A stretch of 64,000 nt of DNA from Linyphia triangularis (lineage: Eukaryota > Arthropoda > Arachnida > Araneae > Linyphiidae). Below, one piece after another: positions 44,564 to 58,209 of the stretch (its first letter is position 1; every line of letters starts with the position of its first letter). Under the pieces are notes generated by a model that was given only the letters and a program-made list of their open reading frames with translations, ran no database searches and was not told the origin of the DNA. Where the stretch lies: the NCBI GenBank assembly GCA_963978545.1, contig OZ021732.1:25058688-25122687 (forward strand), given 5' to 3'. The position numbers and the translations under genes were made by a program.

Positions 44564-47500
44564 AATCTGTTTATCAGCTCGTACTAAAATGTGTACATGA
44601 ATCACTAAAGTAAATTATTCTCACCTCAGAAGATAAAAGAAGAAAAAAAGAAGGAAAAAAAAAAATGAAGTTATAGTCGTATTATAATTGTTATGTTTAT
44701 CCTTTCTGCTCACGGAGTGTTGGATTGCATCGTAGCACACTGCATAAACGTGTTTCTGAACGTGAGTTGTCAAGTGCTTCCCGTATATTAAATCAGGGAC
44801 GAAAGTCGTATGATAATCGAATATTCCCTTATAATTCCGCCGTTCGTTATAAGTGACAAAAATATATTCACCGACACGTTAGCTTCCTTAGTCTTTAAAC
44901 AAGGAGTTAGTTTTTTAATATTTTATTTCAAGCTGTAGCTATGATCGATTTATAATCGAGTGATAATTTTCGTGAAATTACATAAGATTTTTATGATCTG
45001 GTACGATTGATAATTGGTGATGCTTTTGTGATACCCAACGTGCTATTTGTTAAGTGTATTAGCTTTGATGGACTTCATTGTTTATGGGGGGGGGGGGGGA
45101 GAGTGAAGAACTTCTGGAGTATGACTCTTTCTAATCGCAGAATTAAAAGATACAATAGCAACTTTCTGTTGTAGTTCTCAAGCGAATACATATTCCCAAT
45201 CGGGGAAGGGACAATTGCTTCATGGCATATCCATTTAAATCTCTCTTATCATTGCTAATAGTTAAATTTTAAATCCCACTTTAGTTTTGCTTCAAAACTA
45301 TGATTTTCAATGAGTTTTTATGTAGTAAAGATACATGTACCTAATTAACAAAATGATATGATGGTTGAAATGTCATTTCCTAACTTAAAAAAAGAATACT
45401 CTAATTGAGTTGCTAATAGTTGGTAATAAAAAATAACGAATAAAAAAACCCTTATAGTGACATTGAAAAGAGAGTTTAATGGGGTACTTCACAATACTTT
45501 AAATTACTTATATTACTGAATGGAACTTACTGCAAAAGTAACTTTTTCTATTGAATGCCACTTAATCCGAGACAGAACAGTCAGAGCCAAACGGACTACG
45601 TCCAAATTTGGTAATATGTATTTTATTGCAGATTATGTCTTAAAATATCCTTCTCCATGGAAACATAATTTACTAAAGAAATCATAAAGCATTTGGTATG
45701 AGTTTCAATTGAGCGTTATGTAGAGAGTCAGTCCAATGGGAGTAGGAATAATATTTTTCTCATTTTTGCAAAGTTACCCAATTGGGACTTAAAGCTTATT
45801 TGGCTATTAGGTAAAGATAACTATCAGTAACAAAGACTACTTTATGATTTCATTGATTCATACCAAAGATTCTGCATTTTTCTTTGATTGAAGAAAATAC
45901 ACAAAATTCTAAATTTATACACTGTAATGCTTGGTAAAATTTAAATTTAACTTTATTTTAATGATGTTTGATTACAATATCAATAAGTAAGAAATTGGAA
46001 CAAAAAAAATATATTAAAGAGATAGTTGACGAACTCATTAACTTTTAGAAACTAAAACGATAGTCTGCACTTGCATCAAGAGTTTTTTTTTTTTTATGGG
46101 TGGGGCCTAAACAGCCGAATACAGTTGGGTAATTCTTAAGCAGACGAACGTCATAACGCATGAAGTGTATTTGTTGGAAAGTACTATGTTTTTAACAGAA
46201 ATTCCTTGCATACAATCTTCAAATTAGTCATAAACCCTCTCAGTGATTAAGGTGAGCAGTTTCACCTTTTGAACTTTTAGAGTTTTTGACAATTACGCAG
46301 TTTGCCCCACTCCTTCTCCCCCCACACAAACTTTTGTCACATTTTGACACCCAATCTCTCTACTGGTCATAAGGAAATACAAACCATACAGAGGATAATA
46401 ATTTAAGTTTTACTTAAATAATATTCTGCAATGAGGATTTGATAAAACAAATTGAATTCCCCGTTTATAATCGAAACCGATACGATTTCAATATAAAAAT
46501 ATACTTTTTCTCCCTTCAAAAAAAAAGGCCCAGTTGGCCTACGGCACCGAATCTCTCCCTAAGTAACAATGGAGCTCAACTTTCAACAAGCAACGTATCC
46601 ACCAAACACCACATTTTCCATTATCAACAAAGTTATGTATTAAAACTCCTTTCCCTCTGCTTCAACCTCATCACAATTTCTCGGCAATACAGCTTTAAAA
46701 GATACATTTGTCAACCTCCCCTTCCTCCTCTTGAGAAGAACAAACACGCCTTTGTTAATGATACATTCTCTTTTAAGGAGCTTCTACTAAAACACGTGTA
46801 GGCTTGACACCAACTAAATCACTTGCGCGAGGTGTTAGGTCATATCGATGTCACACAGGTGAAAAGGCGACGTATAATCCATCGAACTGGGTGTCGTGCT
46901 TGTTGCTGTATCGAGTCAGGGTCGAGCCAAGGCTGGAGATGCCATTGATCTTTCCTTTGTTTCTAAGTGACTAATGCGTTGTGTACTTCGAGAACTTACA
47001 TTCTAAACTGTAGACGGTGATTACAGGACTTTTATAGAGATATATGAATCTATGCCGGCCTTGATATTTTTTTATGGACGTAAGTATCTTTCGAGATTGT
47101 TCGTAAAAGAAGTATAAATAACTAATGGAATGGTCACAAGCATTTTAATGAACCATTAAAGGAATTGAATTCAGTTTCTTGTTATGTTTTTATTCACTTG
47201 AGGGTTTTTCTTGGTCGTAAGGAATAGTATCTCGGGATTTTTTTAAAAGTCAGCTCTCTATCTCTCTTATTTAAGATCACAGATTAATGAATATAAATAT
47301 TTAAAGTTATTAGATCGTGACATTTATAAGTTAAAAATAAACATTTTCATTTGATTTTTGAATCATTTACATTTGCATCAGAATCATATTTGAATCATAT
47401 TCATTTTATTTATTTATCACCTACATCTTATCAAACTTATAATTTCGAAATAAAATGTATATCCTTAGTTTAAAACCTCTTATTCTCGCAGTCTTGACCC

Positions 47501-47808
47501 TAAACCTAGAATGCTCATGATACTGACAACATTGAACATTACGTCACGTACATTGTCTGAAAAAGAAACACATTGGGATAATGCTATGTCCTGTACTTAT
47601 CCCCTTACACAGATTTATTATAGCAACTGTTAAAATCTATGAAAATTGTATAGTAGGACATTTTCATACTTCATGATACGTGCTACCTTGAAAATCATCT
47701 GCGAAATGAAATCCTCATTGCGGGGTTCTTGAGTAAGAGTCGCACAAAATGTGTGCTAAATAGAAGGCTGACTTTTAGGGGAGTCATTAAGAAAACTTTG
47801 CAAGTATA
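44564..47808. other. AT-rich stretch, nothing recognised
   Basis: It contains a poly-G run at about 45090 and a poly-T run near 46083. A plus-strand frame at 46439-46801 has no domain or splice support. A less AT-rich block at 46800-46990 on the minus strand contains only short frames. Confidence 0.45.
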
Positions 47809-48006
47809 CAGTGGCGTAGCCAGGATTTTTTTTCGGGGGGGGGGGGGCTGAAACAAAAATTGTAAATCATGATAAATGAATAATTTGGGTTTGTATACTT
47901 AGTAATTTCTGAGGTGCCAACTTCAGTTTGTAGACGTGATCATGAGAGGGACCACCGGGACATGTGTAGACATGGCCCGGTGGGCCCCTCCCTGTCTACG
48001 CCGCTG
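47809..48006. mobile_element. 198-bp hAT-like MITE with perfect 8-bp target duplication
   Basis: Tips CAGTGGCGTAG and CTACGCCGCTG are imperfect inverted repeats. CAAGTATA directly flanks both ends (47801-47808 and 48007-48014). An uninterrupted G run follows the left end at about 47837. The size and duplication are typical of hAT MITEs. Confidence 0.92.
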
Positions 48007-51000
48007 CAAGTATATGATAGAAAACCTTAAAAAGTCCTACTATTGGTCCCACAAACAAGGTCAAATCAAATCACCTCTATTTTGGCGATAAATGCGATTT
48101 TAAAGCCATATCTACTGAAAAGCATCTTTTAAGGTATTATGGTATACCTATCCCCCAGGTGACTAGGTCTTCAATCACAAGAAGTCATTGGTTACACAAA
48201 TTATTCCTATTTTGAACACTATAAAATTACGAATTGAGTAGAATTGTTCAAGAACAGCCAACCATCAGTCTTAAAATCGGAAGTTATTGGCGACAGTAGA
48301 CTTTTAACAATACGCTTTTCTTTTTTCATCAAGACTTCCTTGAATATCCTGACTTCAAACGCATTGGCATTCATCTTGATAATTTTTTTACGCCGCCACC
48401 ACAATATAATTCACCATCAATTCGACAAAAAATAACAAAGAAATCATTAAAAAAATAATTTAAAAAAAAATGGATCCCGGCTCGACGAAGCATTAAACAA
48501 CAAGATTATTTAAACTCCATCATCTCAAGGTTCAGCCTCGAACTTGGATATCCCAAATGCTCCAGAAACACATTCAGAGCAAGAAACAGCTGCAGGAGGA
48601 CAAAAAAGACATTCGGCCAAGCCTGACCTTCCCAGGATTCAATTTCTAACAAGTCGTGTGTTTCCTGACAGTCATTATTATTTAAGTGGGAGAAAAGTAT
48701 AACAATTGTATCCCGCTAAACATTCTCCGTAGCCTGAGGTACCTGACAATTTCCGTGATGAGGCTGGATCAGAGCTATTGATCATGTAAATGGGGGACAG
48801 CTTCGACAGATTTCAGAATGGTATTTCGCATAATCTGAAGGCCCCGTGACCGTTTTTTGACTGTATTGCTCTAGTGAATGTTCTACATGGAGAATTGAGG
48901 AAGCGATGCGTGGAAAAATATTTTTTTCCGATTTTTTTTTCTTTATTTTTTTTTTTTTTATTGTAGAAATGAATTTTGATGGTTGAAAGAAGGGTTGAAT
49001 AATAGAGGATTGATTTTAGAGCTTTGTTACCAGTAGATTTTGAGCGTGGGAAGCAACATATAAGGTTAAAAGTGCAGCTAATTAAATTTGAATACAAAAC
49101 ACTGTTCTGTTGTATCCCACCACTGTAAAAGGATTTCTGGTAATGTTTGTCAGTCTGTTTGAAACGTAAATTTGTGTGTATTATGGGATCTGAGTAAAGC
49201 CTATATGTGTCCTAAATGCATTATTATCCGCTCAATAATGCGAAAGCTGATTGATTTAAGGAAAGGTTTGGTGAACAGCTAATTATATTAGAAAATTCGT
49301 TTAAAACAGACAGAAAAAAAGCCTATAAAAGCTGTAATTCAGAAATTTTAAGATAATTTTTACTTTTAAATGTGTCGATATTTTATTATATTTGGTATGA
49401 GAAAATTTTACTAAGTCATATTTAGAGATTGTTATAAATTTGTCCAAAGAAAACAGCTGAGAATGTGAAACTCTTCGCCCCTTTAATTCTGGAAATCACA
49501 GGTAAAAAATACCAAGAAAACTTAAGACTATAATGATATAATACAGTGCAACGAGTATAACGATACTAGTCCGGAAGCCAAATGATTATTTTAACTCGAA
49601 CCCATTTTTGCGGTAATAAGTTTTTTTTATTGTTGGTATTTCATCTTTTGGGTATGTAGATACATAAAATAGCGGTTACCCATGAAATACCTTTGGGCAA
49701 CTCTCATAATTCAAGACGGCGGTCATCCCTGTATTAAATATATAGGTTCCTTCAAAATTTGTACTGTTATGTCAATAACATGTTTTTGTAAGTATATTTA
49801 AAAATAATTTTTCTTAAAACTATATGAACAGATCTAAAAGTAGTTGTTTTTATATGTTAAAAATTTTAGCTAGCAAAGGCGGCCATATTGAATGTATGGT
49901 TTTATAAAAAATTTATAGGAAATTCGTTTGAATAAATGAAAATTACTAATTTGTGGGGTTTTTTTTATAAATATTTTAACACATATTATTCCATTGTTTT
50001 CAAAACACATATTTGCACAAATTATAAAATTAAAAATAAGATAAAATTTGAAGATTTATACAAAAAAGGGAGGGGGCGTATTTACAAGTATTGTAGTACA
50101 ATTAGATTTTCAGTTATAGCACACTAAACGCAGACACAAGTCTGTTTATTGAAATTTCATTCAATTCTATTTGCTGATCCTCATTTTTTTTTTCTTTCTT
50201 TTTTTTCTGTTGTACTAAGCTATTTTTATTTAAACAACCGTTATGTACACAGACACAAAATGTTGTGCAGATGACAAGCGTTTGTAACGAAAGCATGTAT
50301 TACATGGTGTTCATCAGTGTTATATTAACTTTAAGACCTCATTTAGAGCTATTGCCACTTTTTCTGGCACAATAAAGGGAAGAAGTATATCAGAAACTTT
50401 GTTTTCCTAGTAGCCAAATTATTCAGGATAATAGTTGGTGCACTCAATGCATTCTCCCCCAGATGATATTTGTGTGTGTGTTCATCAGAAACCACAATCA
50501 ACTACCCGATTTTTTTTGTTCCCAGCATCCATGATTGTTGAACAATTATAACATGTGCCAATTCACACCGAGTTGATAAATCTGGATGTTTCAAAGTACT
50601 CCAACCTGCTCTCGCGATATAAAATTTGGAACAAATTTTGTCTTATGGGGGGGGGGGGGGAGCTAACTATCTCCAGTTTCAAAAACTTTGTTTATATACT
50701 CCTACAAATACTAAAGATGAAATACTAATAATAATTAAAAAAAAACTCTTTACCCCAAAATGGGTTCGGCCCACGTCTGCCGGTCTATACAGTTTATAAG
50801 AATAAACTTGCATATAACGATGTTGTCTTTCGTTCCGGAATAAATTCTATTCACTCAATGCATTTAGAACCTGCTCACAGCGATAAACACTTTTTAAATG
50901 TACATATTTATAGCGAAAATTTTATCTTTTTAGAAAACAGGTAGTATCGTATCTCAATTTATTTTTATGGTTTAACAAAACGACACCCAATGCTTCATTC

Positions 51001-51590
51001 CAACTCTGCAGATTTTTGTTTCAGCAGTACCAAATGCTTATAATGTTAATTTTAACTAGTTCGATGGACTCATACATATGTATGCAAGTTCATTTGCATA
51101 ATTTAGTAATTGACAGGTTTTTACTGTGAAATAACATTTGCTTACATCTTCTTTTTATGTGCAGTAAAAAACTTTTGCTGATACTATTCTTTGTTGGATA
51201 CCGAAAGAAATTCTCGTATCTATTTCAAATCATAAAAAAGGTATTTAAAGCAATATAAAGCGCTTCAACTCGGCAAAATAAATTCACCAGTCAAGTTATG
51301 CCTTCTCCAACTTAATTCAATGTGCAAGAAGTGCCCAATAATGACGGAAGTGTTTTCCCGAATAATAAATATATTTAAAAAAAAAATTAAATTATCAAGT
51401 AGTTAAATTTCCAGTTATTAATTTTATTAATATTTACGTAATTAATACAATTAATATTATTGTAATTAACCTATTGATTTTTTGTTTTTTTTAGTTTAAT
51501 TAGATCTTTAAACGTAATCCAACACTTTCAGGTATAACCACCCTAGTAGCACCAACAACTCTGATCAATATACCTTGACAATGACTAATT
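48007..51590. other. AT-rich stretch, one compositionally odd block
   Basis: A plus-strand block at about 48515-48692 is less AT-rich and stays open for about 55 codons (APETHSEQETAAGG, ending LSGRKV then a stop), possibly the tail of a lost retroelement or exon. No other support. A poly-G run lies near 50648. Confidence 0.35.
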
Positions 51591-51599
51591 ACGATGTGG

Positions 51600-51830
51600 A
51601 GTGTTGTAAACACGCCGTTGTTACTGATATTAGCTAATCTCGCCGAATTCTGGATAAAATTTAATGAAAGTTGAAATGTTAATACACAGTTTTAAAATTG
51701 AAATATTTTATTCATAAAAAAGGGAGGGAGGACAAAAATTACATTCTGTGATATTTTTTGACATGTTTATTAAAAAAAATAAAAATATTTTGGAAATATT
51801 GAGTTTCGGCCAGTACTATCCAATTTTCCA
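51600..51830. repeat. Dispersed repeat family R2, copy 2
   Basis: Diverged match to 26190-26460 and 58210-58470 (GATGTGGAGTGTTGTAAACA, CTGGATAAAAT, CACAGTTTTAAAATTG). Confidence 0.55.
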
Positions 51831-52752
51831 AAACTCCTGGTTTCGACGTTGTCTAATACTTCTGTGTTACCTGAAGTATTAGATATACTTCTGTGTTACC
51901 TTAACTTCTAAACCATTTTTATTACATAAAAATGGTATGAACAAAATGCTCACTGTCTGAGAGAAACTTATCAATAACAATACTTTTTTCCCAAATCCTT
52001 TCATTATTGTTAAAAACAGATTTTTACATACAACGATAACATGCATTTGACAATATTTTCTACGTCCCTACGGTATAGCTATTGACTAGTTTTACTGTAA
52101 ATTGAATAAAAATGTTCGAGCCTCGCAAATGTACAATAGATGGAGCTAGTGTCTAAATTAAGCTGTAAATTAACTGATGTCAATTCGAAGATTACTTGTA
52201 TAAATATACTAGTCAATATATGAATTTCAAAGTAAAAAAATCTTATTCATAATATTGTTCTACTAAATCTTTTAATTTGTTGCAAAGGATTTCGCAGAGT
52301 GATTTATGTTGCAAAGAATATATGCCAAAAGAGAGAAATCGGTTTCTCAACCAAACGCAAAGAAATAATAACTTAAAAAGTGTAAAACAAAAACACGTAC
52401 AAAAATCTATGAATTCAAATTCTGAAGTTGAAACACAATTTTGCTTTTTTACCTACTATGTCGTAAGTCACCAACACTATCTATTAGTTAACTTTTAAAA
52501 ATAATGATTTTTCTATCACAAATTGTACATTGGTTAAAAAAAATTTCTTTCTAAATGAACTAAAATATGACAGTTTTATTTTCATTATAAAAATATAACT
52601 TTCCAACGGGATGGAAAATAACAAAATTTGAAATTCTTGAGCAATATTTGTTTGAATTCAAATATTAACTACAGATGGCAGCACCACAAATAATCAGCAG
52701 GATTCATTTGGAAGGTAGAATGAGAATGGAATAAATCACATCTTTCCCTCGG

Positions 52753-52930
52753 TTGGTTGTATTCAGATTATCTGGCGCCGTCAGCAACACGAGGGCTATA
52801 ATGCGCCGAAACATTTCGTCATTTAACAAACCAACATACATTTACAAACACCCATGCCTACACGGGACTCGAACCCGCAACCTCGCGGTCTAGAAGCCAG
52901 CACGCTAACCACTATACCGTCTGGTCGGCT
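52753..52930 (-). mobile_element. tRNA-derived SINE with (CCAA)n tail, copy 5
   Basis: Minus-strand copy with intact A- and B-box-like parts. The 14-bp duplication CATCTTTCCCTCGG flanks it (52739-52752 and 52931-52944). Confidence 0.9.
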
Positions 52931-53739
52931 CATCTTTCCCTCGGAGATGAAATAGTTCAATAAAAACGTAAGGATTTGCACTAAATTTTTACCTTGTGGT
53001 TCAGATTAGGTTTGTACATAAAACTTTATTTTTTATTTGTTTTATCAAAATAAAAAAAATGAAATAAGACTGATCGTCATTTTTTTAATGAGCCATAAGA
53101 AATATTGTAATATTTTCCATGGTTTGAATATTTTCCAAATTTCTTTTTTTAAAGTGACTCATTTTATGCACAGATAAAAAAAAAAAATTAGTTTTGTTTT
53201 GGCACATAATTATTTCTAAAATATATTGCATTAATTCTATGGGGTAATAAAAGATGACTAACAAGCTAATATGAAGAATGTTCTGATATCATTCAAAGTC
53301 TACGTACGAACAATAAATAATGAAATGATAGAAAAAATATTAGATCCAGTTGCATGCATAGTTAATAATATATATCGAATGTAGACGTAGATTCAAAGAT
53401 TAAGATGCAGAAAAATTGAAAGTTGAATTCGATGAACACTGATTCACTCGTATGTGCTTGAATCGGGATGTGTGGGTGGGAGATAAACGAGTTTTTGTTA
53501 GAATTTTCTCCACCAAACGGAAGTAATTTCAGTGATAAGTTTACACATGTAGTTCCTTCTTACTTCTTAAGTTAATACTAAAACTTATAATTGAACCATT
53601 TTGAAACGCGGAGCTGCACTATAAGTAAGTTAAAATAAGTTATTTTTTTCTATTTTCTTTCTCATATCATATGTAAATATGGAAAGGAAAGTTTGAGTAA
53701 TTAAGATTAAAGAATTTCCATTCATGAATGAATGTGAGA

Positions 53740-54300
53740 AATGGGAGAAGGGGGTTACTGTTATGACTGGTCTAACATTTATGATCACGAACTGCCACTG
53801 GGGAAATAATCGAAACTATCATAATTTGCCAAATGATGAAAAAAAAATTGAGGTGGCCCATCGCTCTTTGATTTTCAATGAGGTGCAGAAGATTTCACTT
53901 GATAAGATTCAATTTGAGTTGGCAATAAATATTATGTTATCAGGGACGTAACATTCCCAACTTAGCTCACTTTTAAAAGATGCAAGTATTTGGTGCCGAA
54001 GAAGTCAAATCATCTGTACTTTTCCTCATTGAAAAAGTTGAGTTACCAAATAAAAAAGGATGCTCATTCATTGGGAAGTTATAACGTATTTGGATACCGA
54101 ATTCAGTTGAACATATTCAAAGTCAATTTTTGAACATTTTCGGCCTTCTTTCTAGTAGACCTTCTAGTTGATTATGAATATATTTGCCTGCCGGAGGGGC
54201 AGGTAAATATATTCATAATCTATTAACATTTCTCCAAATCCTATAAAAAATTAAAAATGATATTCGATGTTGTACCTAAACTTGCAATTAATTAAACTTG
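53740..54300 (+). repeat. Worn copy of the 37159-37808 inverted-arm element
   Basis: The right half (TTGAGTTACCAAATAAAAAAGGATGCTCATT onward) and parts of the left half match the 37-kb element with many changes. It carries an inserted or locally formed perfect hairpin at 54170-54220. The plus-strand frame at 53724-53951 lies within this repeat. Confidence 0.6.
54170..54220. repeat. 23-bp-arm near-perfect palindrome
   Basis: Arms GATTATGAATATATTTGCCTGCC and its complement with one mismatch surround the 5-base loop GGAGG. Confidence 0.9.
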
Positions 54301-55235
54301 CAATCTAATTATCACGTACTAGTTTTGCTTCCAATACTTTAAAATCCTTTAACCTGGTAATTGTGTCACATTACTCTTTTGTAACTAATGAATTCTCAAA
54401 CGAATTTTTTGTAGTGGATATATCTGAATCTATAAACAAAATGATGTTTTAGTAGAAGATCAAATTCTTATATAATATGATTTATAATGAAAATAAATTT
54501 TTTAGCCTTATTTCGTACTGAGAAGGGATATCCAAGTAATTTATTCCCTGATTTGAAATACCTTATATTGGGACATTGACTTTTATTTTGGTACTCTGAT
54601 TAAATTTTCTATGATAATTTCCATTTAATATTTAATTAGGTTATGTTTTATAAATATTAAAACGTACAATATGGTAGTATTAAAAAGTAATAATACTCAA
54701 ACGAATTGTATCATTCTATTTTACCTTCTACCTAGTGATTTGAATTTTTATAATACACAAGAAGAACAAAGTCTTAATTAGAAATTTATGAGTCACATCC
54801 AATGGTTAAATACGTTTTACCGAAAATATTACAGTTCATTTTATCAAAACTTTTCAAAGACTGAAATCGCTTTTTTAGAAAATTACCACAATGCGAAATT
54901 TTCGCGATTTTTAATTGGATATAATCTAGATGATGCATGTTTTTATGTCACACACTGTCATAATTTTACTTATTATTTTAGTTTCTAAATAGAGTTAAAT
55001 GTGAAAACCATTTAATCCAATGGGAACTTGAAATCTTCAATCACGTTACTTGCAAATTGAGAATTTTCCTACTTTTAAATTCCTTCTCTAAAAGAGAGAT
55101 TTGTATACATAAAAAAATAAATAAACCCACAGTTAAAAAAAAAAACTCTAAGCTATTTTGAACTAATAAATATATACAAAGCTTCTTTTGAGCGCAATTA
55201 CCTCCAAATGAAAAACATAAATTTTAAACGCATAC

Positions 55236-55362
55236 CTGGCTCGAAACAATCCAAATACACTCAGTTGGAGAAGATCGAAGAAGAGCAAGAGAAAATCCTT
55301 GAGGTTTCTTCAACTTCGGATGCAACAAATAGCTTTGGAGGGCAAGGTCAGGGCTCTTTATA
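55236..55362 (-). promoter_or_regulatory. Candidate TATA promoter with noncoding first exon
   Basis: On the minus strand CTATAAAGAGCC places a TATA box at 55357-55362. A start about 30 nt downstream (near 55331) would give a leader of about 95 nt, GC-richer than its surroundings and without a long frame. It ends GAGCCAG and then GTATGC at 55235, a fair donor. It points toward the gene whose first coding exon begins at 39879 and could be its promoter across a 15-kb intron; that link is inference. It could also belong to an unseen transcript. Confidence 0.45.
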
Positions 55363-56540
55363 GTGTCAGTCATGCCTGCCTGCCTACCTGCTCAAACACC
55401 CACAACACGGGGATATTTTTAGGTCGGCCTCATTTGGCGACTTATTGCACTCTGATGGCGAGTCATCTTTTAAATTAAATCTTTTCTAAAATTTCACATC
55501 GAATTGTTTTTTCTTAATTCTTAAATTAATAATCCATCTTAATTCCTAAATTAATAATTAATCCTAATTCTTAAATTAATAATTTATCTTAATTCTTAAA
55601 TTAATAATTAATCTCTATTCTAAATTAACAACTAATCTTAATTCTTAAATGTTGAATAAAATAATGCAGATAATCATTTCTTATGACTAATACGTTTTTA
55701 ATGAATTATAATAGTTTAGTTGTATTTATTTAAATCTTTGAGGACTCTGGAAAAAAAGAATGTGTAAAATGATTAAAACAATACAAACATTTAAATAGTT
55801 TTTCTTGGTACGTCCTATAAAAGTTGCCTTATCCCTTTTCCTTGTCAAATCACAGTACAAAACTTTGGTATTTACTGTCATATGCTAACTTACAAAACGA
55901 AAAAATAATCATCTTTCTTACAGTACATACAGTTAATGAAATATTATGTAATTAAAAGTAGAAAATCTGTTTTCTTACATTTTTATATCTTCAAATCATG
56001 GTATTAAATTATTATTATTTCAGATTCAAAATATCATAACATCAAAAATAATAAATGTTTTTTTCTCTAATAAGTATAAGTGGATCTCTGAAAAAAGTGG
56101 TCTTAAAATTTAATACGATAACTTAGATTACTTGGCTAATTTTCGTTAAGAGTGATTAATTTATTTAAGGAGTTGGGTTGTGTAACTGAAAAAATTAAAT
56201 TTATGAGTTTGTGATTGGCTAATTTATATTTTAAAAATTCTGGTTTCTTTTGTTATTGTCATTAGTCATAATTTGGTGATTGGTGGCATGATCTCAGAAA
56301 ACCAAACTTCCAAATAATGTTATGTATAAAATATCAATTGTAAGTTTTCATTATACTCGATTAACATATATTTTAAAAAGATTGAATATTAAACGCTTTG
56401 GATTTTCAATTCAGAAATTTTATTCGGTTTATACACCATAATTTATCGCAGTATAACCCTTGTATAGATTTTTGCACTAATACACAGAACCTATAAATAT
56501 AAACCTATAAATTATAAAATGTGAATGTGAGGAAACTCAC
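55363..56540. other. AT-rich stretch with a short tandem array
   Basis: Apart from the array at 55512-55650, nothing is recognised. Confidence 0.45.
55512..55650. repeat. Degenerate tandem array, unit about 28 bp
   Basis: About five copies of TCTTAATTCTTAAATTAATAATTAA with small changes. It is not CRISPR: there are no spacers, and the repeats are contiguous and AT-only in character. Confidence 0.85.
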
Positions 56541-56544
56541 AAAA

Positions 56545-56700
56545 TTCCCACCATCCGCAACGACAACCTACAAGAGGCTATTTGTCACAATCGCCGCTGT
56601 TGTTGTTCATTTTTTACATGCGAGGTTTGACCCCCAGACCTTTCGCATGCAAGGCGAGCTTTCGGCTTCTGAAACGTGAGTCCGAAAAAAAATTAACATA
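56545..56700 (-). mobile_element. tRNA(Ala)-like SINE remnant, third family
   Basis: On the minus strand GAAAGCTCGCCTTGCATGCG, an anticodon-arm-like segment with TGC, is followed by AAAGGTCTGGGGGTCAAACC, a degraded B box (a T lost and G gained). The A box is weak. No target duplication was found. Old copy. Confidence 0.5.
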
Positions 56701-57599
56701 TTAACTGGCTGACACCATTCTATTAAAGTCGTTTTGGAATTGACAAGTTGTTAAGGTAAGTTCTTTATGATAAAATTTTCATTTCATAATTTATATTTAA
56801 AACAACAGTTTTAAACGATTTGTTAAAAATTGAAACAATAAGTCACTCCATTTACTTTAAAATGTTAGTAGTGGAGGTGATTCGATGCCATACGAGTGCA
56901 TCGATATAGATAAACAACTGGATAGACTGCTTAACGCTGGGAAAATGAAGCCGTTGCCATATGCAATTGGTGATAAAAAATACGGATTGCCGAGGATTGA
57001 AAATAAAATTTTGGGTTGTACACAGCAGAAATATCAATAGTAGACCTTAATTAGTAATAATATGCAAAAAAATATCTACTCTAACACTTTACAAGGTTTT
57101 TCGCATTCCCATCCAACTATAAAAGTGAACTGTGATTGGTTAATCTTCCCACCAGCTTCGCAAAGCTTCGCAATCCCCGGTGTGTTTTTCTCTTTGCATT
57201 GACAATGGAGCAGTCTATCCAGTTATTTATGCATATCGATGTATGAGTGAGGCCAAAACTGAAAATAAAGCATATTTTGCCGTCGAAAGTTTAAAATTTA
57301 AGAAGTGAGAGAAGGAAATCACTTCTTAAATTTTAATCCCTCCCACCTCCCTCAATCACTGTCGGTAAAGGAAAACTACCCAGTTCCGCTATGAAAAATA
57401 GTTAATGTGGTGCACATCTAAAAGAATGTCTTTAATTCGATACAAAAAGTTCAACTTCAGCTGGTTCCATTTTGCAGATTTCAGAATAGAAAAAAAATAT
57501 TCCTAAAAATCAATCCGTCTTGGAATCTGCTTGCTCAAAATATTTTTCATTAGTTTGTAGGATTTGTTTAAAGGTATAGTGTGATTGACTGTGTAATGG

Positions 57600-58035
57600 A
57601 TATAAAAGCCGCATTCGAATAAACTTTAAGTTTTTCGTTTATTGTCAAGATAAAGGAATCAAGCTTTTAGAGTAACCTCGATCTTCGACTTTTTGTCGAA
57701 AATAAGATTTAGTAACAATAGACTATTTAGGGATCATTGCTTAGAAAAATAAAGTGGGTCACTTTTAAAAATAATGTTATTTTAAAAGTTTACGTTTAGC
57801 GTGGAAACCCTTTTCTAAAAAACTACCTTATCTTGATTTTTCAAACTTACTGCCAGAAAATGTATTGAGTTTCTTGTGATCTGTAAGTTATCGAATTTGT
57901 AATTGGTATCATTATAACAATTCAGCTCAATTTGTAAATGTATAACATATAAAGTTGTAAGATAAAATAAAGTCAAGTTTCTAGCTATACCATTCTCTCC
58001 TTCCTATCTGTCAGCCTCTTTCTTCAGATCATAGA
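57600..58035 (+). repeat. Direct duplication block D, copy 1
   Basis: It matches 60330-60775 in the same orientation with many substitutions and indels (CGTTTATTG..., TTTAGTAACAAT, GGGATCATT, GTGGGTCACT, GGAAACCCTTTTC, CAATTTGTAAATGTAT). No coding signal. Probably copies of one repeat or an old local duplication. Confidence 0.65.
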
Positions 58036-58084
58036 ACTTATTCTTAAAGATTCAGTATCAATTAACAAATAAAGGTCATCATAT

Positions 58085-58158
58085 TCAAGCTAAGGTCACT
58101 TACATTCAAGCTAAGGTCACTTACATTCAAGCTAAGGTCACTTACATTCAAGCTAAGA
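58085..58158. repeat. 21-bp tandem repeat, 3.5 copies
   Basis: Unit TCAAGCTAAGGTCACTTACAT, identical across copies, so a recent expansion. Confidence 0.95.
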
Positions 58159-58209
58159 TTAAACTCTTTAATTTAATGTGTTTATAGTTTATGATTAATT
58201 GTTTCAATG

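Noticed and set aside
55512..55650. CRISPR-like array
   Set aside because: Units are contiguous without unique spacers, and the genome is eukaryotic. It is an AT-rich tandem repeat. The same applies to 58085-58158.
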